This document shows positions 58,232 to 64,000 of a stretch of 64,000 nt of DNA, one piece after another. Each line of letters opens with the position of its first letter. Position 1 is the first letter of the stretch. This DNA is from Natrinema saccharevitans (GTDB lineage Archaea; Halobacteriota; Halobacteria; Halobacteriales; Natrialbaceae): contig NZ_LWLN01000001.1 in NCBI RefSeq assembly GCF_001953745.1, positions 2,108,001 through 2,172,000 of the forward strand, written 5' to 3'. The notes under the pieces were generated by a model that did no database searches, was not told the origin of the DNA, and saw only the letters and a list, made by a program, of their open reading frames with translations. Position numbers and translations under genes: made by a program.

Positions 58232-59380
58232 GTGACGGTGGCGACGGACGACCTCGAGGCGCTGGTCGAACGCGCGTCGGCGGGCGTCTCCGTCGACGGG
58301 CTCCGCCTCGAGGAGGGCGACGACGGCTATCGACTCGCGACGCCGGCCGACGAGTGGACCGGCCTCACCGAGGACGAACTGCGAGACGCCCTCGAGGCCA
58401 ACGGCGAGTACGTCACGAACTGGCGCTACTGGCAGGAGACCGTCGGCGGGGCGGGAACCGCCCGCCGCGCGTTCCTCCGATGGTGCGAGCGAGCGCCGCT
58501 CGCGGACGCCGAGGACGAGACGGCGAGTGCCCCCTGGACCGGCGACGACGGCCCGGCCGCGCTCGCGGTTCCCGACCGGTACGACGCGCTGCGGGACGGC
58601 ATCGACCGCGAGTGGGGCCAGCTCGCCATCACCGCCCGCTTCGTCGACGTCGACGACCCCGACGGGGAGCGCGTCTACGACCTCTGGCACGTCGACGACG
58701 ACGCCGACCTCGCGGACCTGGAGATCCACGACGACCCGCGGGACGCGCGCGAAATCGCGACCTACGACGCTGACGGCCGCTACCGACCGTTAAAGACCGC
58801 GCCGACCCTGCCCGGCGGCTGGGCCTTCACCGGGCTCTCCGGGGACGACCTCGTCGAGACGGTCGAGTTTTTCTACCCCGCGACCGTCGCCAACTGGCAC
58901 CGCGAACTGCGGGGGAACCTCGACGTCGACCACTGGCTCGAGACGGCCGAGCGCCAGACGGGGATCTACGACGTGATCGACGAACTCCCCCGCGAGGCCG
59001 TCGCGTGGATGGCCGAAGCCTGCTGTGTCGACTCCCAGTGTCTGCGCCGCCGCGAGTGGGAGTACGAGGCGGGCGACGACCTCGACGCCGACGGCGGCGA
59101 CGGCCCCTTCCCCTGTCGCGAGCCGTGTTCGCTCGTCGTCGCCGCCGCCCGCAAGTGGACGACACTCGAGTCCGAGGAGGAACACACCTACGAACTCGAG
59201 TTGACGACCAGCGAAATCAATCAGCTCACGGAGCTGATCGACGCCGTCGCCGAGGGCCGCACCGACGAGATCCGCGAGGCCGACGTCTACGACGGCGCGA
59301 ACCGCTACCGGGCGCGGTACCTCCGGGCCAAGCGCTTCGACGACGAGGGAGAACTCGAGGCGACCGAAGTCGACGACTGA
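58232..59380 (+). CDS. DR2241-family Fe-S protein partnered with CbiX
   Basis: A 382-residue protein of the DR2241 type; in Deinococcus this region is fused to CbiX, here it is a separate gene one base after it. The N-terminal stabilising domain (about 1-120) shows WRYWQETVGGAGTARRAFLR; the C-terminal part carries cysteines 264, 265, 270, 295 and 299 (EACCVDSQC, FPCREPCS), suitable for a 4Fe-4S cluster. It may support redox control of metal insertion. GTG 58232 is inferred from the tight junction. The C-terminal ~70 residues are charged helices. Confidence 0.85.
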   Translation: MTVATDDLEALVERASAGVSVDGLRLEEGDDGYRLATPADEWTGLTEDELRDALEANGEYVTNWRYWQETVGGAGTARRAFLRWCERAPLADAEDETASAPWTGDDGPAALAVPDRYDALRDGIDREWGQLAITARFVDVDDPDGERVYDLWHVDDDADLADLEIHDDPRDAREIATYDADGRYRPLKTAPTLPGGWAFTGLSGDDLVETVEFFYPATVANWHRELRGNLDVDHWLETAERQTGIYDVIDELPREAVAWMAEACCVDSQCLRRREWEYEAGDDLDADGGDGPFPCREPCSLVVAAARKWTTLESEEEHTYELELTTSEINQLTELIDAVAEGRTDEIREADVYDGANRYRARYLRAKRFDDEGELEATEVDD

Positions 59381-59395
59381 GTCCAGTTGTGACCG

Positions 59396-59980
59396 TTATC
59401 GGACGAGTAGCAAGAGCCCGACGGCGACCCCGGCGAGGACGATCACCAGTCCCGCCGCGGTGACGGGACCGCCGATCGTCGCCGCGGTCGCACCGCCGAC
59501 GCCGATCGCGACCAGCCCCAGCGCGGCGACCGCCAGCGTCGCCGGCTCGAGGCCGCCGACGAGCCGATCGAGGGGCGGGTCGATCTCCGTCGCCTCCGGC
59601 TCGGTATCGGCCGGTGCGGCCAGCGAGTCGTCGACGTCGACGGCCGGCGGGCCGGGAACGACGGTGACGGCGATCGCAATCGATTCCGCGCCGTACCCCG
59701 TGAGTACCTCGAGAGTTCCCTCGACGGGTCCGTCGATCGCGTCGGCGTCGACGGCGACGGGGACGGTGGTGACGGCGTTCGGTTCGACGTAGTAGTTTCC
59801 CTCCTCGAGGGCGGCGATCCGCTCGAGGTCACCGGCGAGTCGACAGTGGACGTGTGCGGGCGCGTCGTGGCCCGCAAGTCGAACGGCGAACGACCCGTCG
59901 ACCTCGAGGGCGCTCGCGGCCGTCTCGAGGGCGTCTGTGGACTCGCGGTTGACGTGGACGGTGACCTCGGTGTCGGGCAT
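59396..59980 (-). CDS. Haloarchaeal membrane protein (DUF7524-type)
   Basis: A 194-residue protein. The first ~110 residues are a beta-rich domain (MPDTEVTVHVNRESTDALE, FAVRLAGHDAPAHVHC, YYVEPNAVTTVPVAVD) exposed on one side. Two membrane helices close the protein (LAVAALGLVAIGVGGATAA; AGLVIVLAGVAVGLLLLV). I recall such proteins as DUF7524; function unknown. It lies 12 bases from the Trm112 gene, so the two are probably co-transcribed. Confidence 0.68.
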   Translation of the reverse strand: MPDTEVTVHVNRESTDALETAASALEVDGSFAVRLAGHDAPAHVHCRLAGDLERIAALEEGNYYVEPNAVTTVPVAVDADAIDGPVEGTLEVLTGYGAESIAIAVTVVPGPPAVDVDDSLAAPADTEPEATEIDPPLDRLVGGLEPATLAVAALGLVAIGVGGATAATIGGPVTAAGLVIVLAGVAVGLLLLVR

Positions 59981-59992
59981 GACTGAGTGGCC

Positions 59993-60187
59993 CTAGGCCG
60001 GGGTCTCCTCGCGCATGTCCGGCGGCAGCAGGTTCGGGATGCCGTCCTCGATGGGGTAGGACTCGCCGCACTCGGTACAGACGAGCGCGCCGTCGACGAC
60101 CTCCTCGCCGTCGTAGTCGGCGTCCTCGAGTTCCAGGTCGTGTTTGTCGAGCGGACAGCAGAGAATCTCCAGCAGCGACTCCTTCAT
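59993..60187 (-). CDS. Trm112-family methyltransferase partner
   Basis: A 64-residue zinc-ribbon protein. MKESLLEILCCPLDKHDLEL has C10/C11, and the second knuckle is LVCTECG (C37, C40), followed by ESYPIEDGIPNLLP, the Trm112 signature. It activates several rRNA, tRNA and protein methyltransferases by forming heterodimers. ATG 60187 gives the family's normal start; an extended frame upstream is rejected. The gene ends 12 bases before DUF7524. Confidence 0.9.
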   Translation of the reverse strand: MKESLLEILCCPLDKHDLELEDADYDGEEVVDGALVCTECGESYPIEDGIPNLLPPDMREETPA

Positions 60188-60265
60188 ACTACGTAGGCGA
60201 GTCGCCTCCAGCAAAAGGTTTCGGGAACGCCGCGAGCGATTCGAACCCGTTCGGTCGCGGCGGAG

Positions 60266-61630
60266 CTACTCGTAGGGGTTCTCGACGACGACGGTCTCCT
60301 CGCGGCCGGGACCGACGCCGACGGCGTAGACCGGCGCGTCGAGTTCGTCACTGACGTACTCGAGGTAGGTCCGAGCGTTCTCGGGAATCGCCTCGTAGCC
60401 GTCCTCGGCGACCGCCGCCCAGTCGACGTCGGGCCAGCCCTCGAAGGTCTTGAACGTGGCCTCACAGCGGCCCCACTGTTCGGTCGTCGGGGGCATCGTG
60501 AAGATCTCCTCGCCGTCGAACTCGTAGCTGTGGCCGACTTTGACCTCGTCGAGGCCGGCCAGCACGTCGACGTGGTTGACCGCGAGCCCGGTGAAGCCGT
60601 TCGCGCGGGCCGCGTGTCGCAGCATCGGCATGTCGAGCCAGCCGACGCGGCGGGGGCGGCCGGTGACGGTGCCGTACTCCCCGCCCTCGTCGCGGATGTA
60701 GGTCGCGAGTTCTTCCTCCTCGGAGCCGGCTCCCTCGTCGGCGTCGTAGTCGGGCGTCTGATCCTCGACGCCGCCGAGTTCGGTCGGGAGCGGACCGGTG
60801 CCGACCCGCGAGAGGTAGGCCTTGACGATACCGATGACCTCGCCGTCGCCGACGACGGTCGGACCGAGGCCGGTGCCGACGGTCGCCCCGCCCGCGGTCG
60901 GGTTCGAGGAGGTGACGTAGGGGTAGACGCCGTGGTCGATGTCGAGCGACGTTCCCTGCGCGCCCTCGAGCATGACGTTCTCGCCGGCGTCGATGCGCTC
61001 CTGCAGGAAGGTACCGCAGTCGACGGTCATCCTCTCTTCGGCGAGACGTTCGCCGTACTCCCGGTAGGTGTCATAGAGGTGGTCGATGTCGAACGCCTCG
61101 CCGGTCTCCTTGTCGAAGACTTCCTCGGCGAGGGCCTTCTTCTGGGGAACGACGTACTCGAGGCGTTCGCGCAGCGTGTCGGGATCGAGCAGGTCGCCGA
61201 TCCGGACGCCGCGCCGACCGGCCTTGTCCTCGTAGGTCGGCCCGATGCCGCGTTTGGTCGTACCGGCGGCCAGGTCCTCCTTTTCCTCCTCCTCGATGCC
61301 GTCGAGCGCGCGGTGATAGGGGAGGATAACGTGGGCGCGCTCGGCGACGCGGACGTCCGGATCGAGCCCGCGGTCGCGGAGTTGGTCGATCTCGTCGAAC
61401 AGCGTCTCGGGGTTGACGACACAGCCGTTGCCGAGGACGCCGATCTTCCCCCGGACTGCACCGGAGGGGACGAGCGACAGTTTGTACTTCTCGCCGTCGT
61501 GAACGACGGTATGGCCAGCGTTGTCGCCGCCCTGATAACGGGCGACGACATCGGCGGCGTCGCCGTAGAGATCGACGACGCCACCCTTGCCTTCGTCGCC
61601 GAGTTGCGACCCGACGATAGTGACGGTCAT
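60266..61630 (-). CDS. purA: Adenylosuccinate synthetase PurA
   Basis: A 454-residue enzyme that joins IMP and aspartate with GTP in AMP synthesis. The GTP-binding loop is VGSQLGDEGKGGVVDL (6-21, catalytic Asp 12), then GGDNAGHTVV (catalytic histidine near 40), TTKRGIGPTYEDKAGRRGVR, LEGAQGTSLDIDHGVYPYVTSSNPT split over the active site, and TTTGR-equivalent TVTGRPRRVGWLD. Length and motif order are normal with a haloarchaeal acidic insert near 300. Monocistronic. Confidence 0.96.
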   Translation of the reverse strand: MTVTIVGSQLGDEGKGGVVDLYGDAADVVARYQGGDNAGHTVVHDGEKYKLSLVPSGAVRGKIGVLGNGCVVNPETLFDEIDQLRDRGLDPDVRVAERAHVILPYHRALDGIEEEEKEDLAAGTTKRGIGPTYEDKAGRRGVRIGDLLDPDTLRERLEYVVPQKKALAEEVFDKETGEAFDIDHLYDTYREYGERLAEERMTVDCGTFLQERIDAGENVMLEGAQGTSLDIDHGVYPYVTSSNPTAGGATVGTGLGPTVVGDGEVIGIVKAYLSRVGTGPLPTELGGVEDQTPDYDADEGAGSEEEELATYIRDEGGEYGTVTGRPRRVGWLDMPMLRHAARANGFTGLAVNHVDVLAGLDEVKVGHSYEFDGEEIFTMPPTTEQWGRCEATFKTFEGWPDVDWAAVAEDGYEAIPENARTYLEYVSDELDAPVYAVGVGPGREETVVVENPYE

Positions 61631-61841
61631 AACAGCGGCGGGTTCATGCCGGGCCGATAAACAGATTACGGTATACGGGTCCGTCCGGAAGGTATCAGTA
61701 TTTATGCGCGCGGCACGAACGACGGGATAACGTGTACCACGACCCGCTCCGTGTCGTGGCGTTGCCCCGATCGGAAGCGTTAACTACTGACAGGAACGAG
61801 CAGCGAGTTGAGAGTGGACGGTTCACTGCTCGAGGGCAACC

Positions 61842-61848
61842 TTTAAAA
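61842..61848 (+). promoter_or_regulatory. TATA box of the winged-helix gene
   Basis: TTTAAAA centred 30 bases before ATG 61875; the downstream AAGTTAACAAATGCC places transcription start at or near the start codon. Confidence 0.6.
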
Positions 61849-61874
61849 GGTCCAAAGACAAGTTAACAAATGCC

Positions 61875-62180
61875 ATGATAGACCGACTTGAGAAGGAAGT
61901 CGATATGCTGGAACGCCATCTGCAGGTCCTGAAGATGGTCATCGAGAACGAGCCGATCGGCATCGTCAAGATGTCGAACGAGACCGGCTACCCCCACCAC
62001 AAAGTCCGCTACTCCCTCCGGGTCCTCGAGGAGGAGAACCTGATCGAGCCCTCGAGCCAGGGAGCGATCAAGACCGAGCGCACCGCCGAGTTCGTCGACG
62101 AACTCGACGGCAAGATCGACGACATCGTCGACAAGCTCGAAGGCATGAAGATCGAAGACGTCGCGGAGATCGAAGGCTAG
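61875..62180 (+). CDS. Winged-helix DNA-binding protein
   Basis: A 101-residue protein. The first helix MIDRLEKEVDMLERHLQVLK is a short coiled coil, then MVIENEPIGIVKMSNETGYP and HHKVRYSLRVLEEENLIEPS form a classic winged helix-turn-helix, with the recognition helix HHKVRYSLRVL. The C-terminal helix (EFVDELDGKIDDIVDKLEGM) is acidic and may dimerise. It belongs to a small highly conserved haloarchaeal group of likely transcription regulators; its target is unknown. Monocistronic, with a strong TATA box. Confidence 0.8.
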   Translation: MIDRLEKEVDMLERHLQVLKMVIENEPIGIVKMSNETGYPHHKVRYSLRVLEEENLIEPSSQGAIKTERTAEFVDELDGKIDDIVDKLEGMKIEDVAEIEG

Positions 62181-62340
62181 ATCTCGGTCGGACGCCGCCG
62201 CCCGTCCCCGCAACCGGGGCCGACGCGCGCCGACTTTTCATCGCCGTTTTCCCCCGCGCTAGCGGCCGGACGGAACCGTGGTTCATCACTGGCCGGCCGT
62301 CGAACGGTCGCCGTCGAAAACGAGCTGTGGAACCGCGGGC

Positions 62341-63993
62341 CTACAGTTCTGGCACGTTCATGTGGAACCCTTCGGAGCGGGACTCGACCAGACAGAGGTG
62401 ATATCCCGTCTTGCGCGAGAGGTTGACGTAACTGAGCTTCGAGCCGCGGCTGAGTAGCCCGCCGCTGGTGGCCTGCTCGGCCACCTCGAGCGCGCCGGGT
62501 TCGAAGTAACTCGAGGTGACGGCGATCGCCGCGGCCAGGTCCGGATAGTTGGCCTTGACTGCCGAGGCGGCCGCCTCGAGTTCCTCGAGGGTGTCCTGAG
62601 TCGCGGGCTCTCGCGAGTCGTTGAGCGCGACCAGCACTAACGGATTCCCCATCTTGTCGAACGCGACGATGTCGAAGGTGACCTCGTCGGGGACGTCCTC
62701 GGTGTCGTCGTCCGCGAGCGAAATCGTCGCGCCGAGTTCGGCCCGGTCGATGCGGGGAATCGCGTCGTAGAGATCGCCCAGCCCGTCGGCGTTACCGGTG
62801 TCGCGGATCTCGTACAGCAAGGTCGCGGTGAGCCAGTCGACGAACCGGTACTCCATCGAGGCGGCGAGGAACTCGTCGTAGGGACGGCCGTCGACGGCCG
62901 CGTCCGCCGACTCGAACTGCGTGTGGTGTTCGAGTTGCAGGTTCGACGCGACCTCGCTGCGGTCGGCGTCGCCGTCGTGGGCCGTCTCGAGGGTCGGCTG
63001 ACTCTTCGAGGCGTACCGGACGAAGAGGTTCGTCCCCGCGAGCGCTCGCTGGACCGAGAGCTGGGTGCTGGCACCGGCGTCGGCCGTTTCACTGTCGGCT
63101 TCTCGCGCCCGCTCGAGTTCCGCCTCGAGGCTCTCGATCCGGGACTGGAGCCGCTCGACCGTCGACGAGAGTTCGTCGTTCTCCGAGCGCAGTCGGTCGC
63201 GTTCGGCCTCGAGTTCCTCGGCCGTCGTCTCGAGAGCCTCGTATCGCTCCTGGAGCGTCTCGAGCTTCTCGGTCAGCGCGGCGACTCGCTCGCTCGCGGC
63301 GTCGGTCTCGGCCGACCGCCCGCTCGCGTCGGCGTCCCCGCCACCGGCGGCCCGGTCGCGTGCGTCTCGACTCGCTCCCGTCGCGGTCGCCTTCGCCGTC
63401 GTCGAGGCGGGTTGCGCCGCGCTCGAGTCGCCCCGTCCGTCGCTCGACCGGGACCCGGCCGCCGTCGCGGACCGGTCGCCCGACCGCGAGCGTCCGTCGG
63501 ACTCCGCCTCCGACTCGCTGTTGTCCGGGTCGATCGACGGAATGCGCCGCGTCTCCCGCCACTGCTCCTCGCGCTCGAGTTCCTCCTCGAGGTCGCCGTC
63601 GGGCGTCTCGGCGTCGTCGGCCGTCGGGTCCTCGTCGTCGCTCTCGTCGACCCACGAAATGCCGTTTCGCTCCAGTTCCTCGGCCGCCGCCTCGACCTCG
63701 GCGAGATCCGGGTCGTCGGGCCGGTCCGTCTCGGACCCGGTCGTCCCGCTCGAGTCGGAGGCATCGTCGGCGGGTTCGGCCGCGCCGGCAGCCACCGCCG
63801 GCTCCGTCCCGGTCGGGTCGTCGTCGGCCCCGTCTTCGGATTCGGTGATCGTGGGGGCGGTCGACTCCGTCGTCTGCCGGTCGACATCGGGCTGGGACGT
63901 CGATCCGGTATCGGCGGGGTCTTGCCGGTCGACTTCCTCGGTCACGGATTCCGTCACCGAACCGGTGCCGGCGATGGCGTCGGTGTCAGACAC
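62341..63993 (-). CDS. Large acidic coiled-coil protein (DUF7527-type C-terminal domain)
   Basis: A 550-residue protein, possibly starting further right outside the window, since the visible start is a GTG at the edge (63993). Residues 1-240 are low complexity (Asp, Glu, Ser, Thr), disordered. A coiled coil follows (about 235-305, AALTEKLETLQERYEALETT, SELSSTVERLQSRIESLEAE style). The C-terminal domain (about 320-550) is folded: TNLFVRYASKSQPTLETAHD, EFLAASMEYRFVDWLTATLL, VTFDIVAFDKMGNPLVLVAL, and GSKLSYVNLSRKTGYHLCLV, a layout resembling nuclease-like or DUF7527 domains (from memory). Role unknown. Confidence 0.72.
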   Translation of the reverse strand: MSDTDAIAGTGSVTESVTEEVDRQDPADTGSTSQPDVDRQTTESTAPTITESEDGADDDPTGTEPAVAAGAAEPADDASDSSGTTGSETDRPDDPDLAEVEAAAEELERNGISWVDESDDEDPTADDAETPDGDLEEELEREEQWRETRRIPSIDPDNSESEAESDGRSRSGDRSATAAGSRSSDGRGDSSAAQPASTTAKATATGASRDARDRAAGGGDADASGRSAETDAASERVAALTEKLETLQERYEALETTAEELEAERDRLRSENDELSSTVERLQSRIESLEAELERAREADSETADAGASTQLSVQRALAGTNLFVRYASKSQPTLETAHDGDADRSEVASNLQLEHHTQFESADAAVDGRPYDEFLAASMEYRFVDWLTATLLYEIRDTGNADGLGDLYDAIPRIDRAELGATISLADDDTEDVPDEVTFDIVAFDKMGNPLVLVALNDSREPATQDTLEELEAAASAVKANYPDLAAAIAVTSSYFEPGALEVAEQATSGGLLSRGSKLSYVNLSRKTGYHLCLVESRSEGFHMNVPEL

Positions 63994-64000
63994 TCGACCG

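Overview
The window is a GC-rich, protein-dense stretch of a haloarchaeal chromosome. The evidence is strongly acidic proteins, Tat-lipoproteins with a twin arginine and a cysteine lipobox, TATA boxes about 27 bases before start codons (leaderless transcription), a DGGGP synthase for archaeal ether lipids, archaeal SRP RNA, RNase P component 4, PibD-type pilins and many Halobacteria-only small proteins. The overall flavour suggests Natrialbales, but that is inference.

Region 1 (1-21172) is a cobalamin (B12) cluster. A long minus-strand operon runs cbiT-cbiL-cbiF-[internal promoter]-cbiG-cbiH-cbiH-ferredoxin-LAGLIDADG-like protein-cbiX/ferredoxin fusion-DUF3209-beta-propeller. It is followed by a beta-ketoacyl reductase, a TraB-like/RDD membrane protein and cbiA (cobB), then two small plus-strand genes. 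A second minus-strand unit carries cobN-cbiC-cbiE, and a plus-strand ChlI/ChlD-like chelatase motor starts only 34 bp from cobN. These genes cover cobalt insertion, most ring methylations, ring contraction, methyl migration and a,c-amidation. A further cobaltochelatase pair (tandem-domain CbiX and DR2241-type Fe-S protein) lies at 57.3-59.4 kb.

Region 2 (21.3-31.9 kb) holds transport and metabolism genes: a nucleobase permease, alpha/beta hydrolase, MaoC hydratase, PQQ-type lipoprotein, DUF429, DUF1254/1214, MFS exporter and a LysE/GAP-type membrane protein.

Region 3 (about 31.9-40.2 kb) looks like a decayed integrated element next to an intact tRNA-Arg(TCG). A short copy of the tRNA 3' end lies at its far side. 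It holds a broken orc1/cdc6, a frameshifted LAGLIDADG-like gene, two tandem pilins, a ribbon-helix-helix-like protein, HicBA, an AbrB-like protein, a pleolipovirus-like VP3/spike pair (the spike broken), a nuclease-like protein and DUF7692. I saw no integrase.

Region 4 (40.3-64 kb) is mostly core: DUF7511, DGGGP synthase, RAD55-like ATPase, CoA-binding protein, cysteine synthase, DUF5798, a NadE-like protein with a degenerate P-loop, SRP RNA, a lipoprotein, MscS, YhbY, RNase P component 4, two paralogous solute-binding lipoproteins flanking a PAP2 phosphatase, DUF2797, a beta-helix protein, a BsuPI-like protein, the second chelatase operon, Trm112, PurA, a winged-helix protein and a long acidic coiled-coil protein.

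Three copies of an 86-91 bp palindromic MITE-like element are dispersed through the window (13.4, 26.8 and 54.1 kb). One supplies the stop codon of cbiE and another places a TATA-like sequence in front of the DUF429 gene. No CRISPR array, rRNA or complete insertion sequence was seen.
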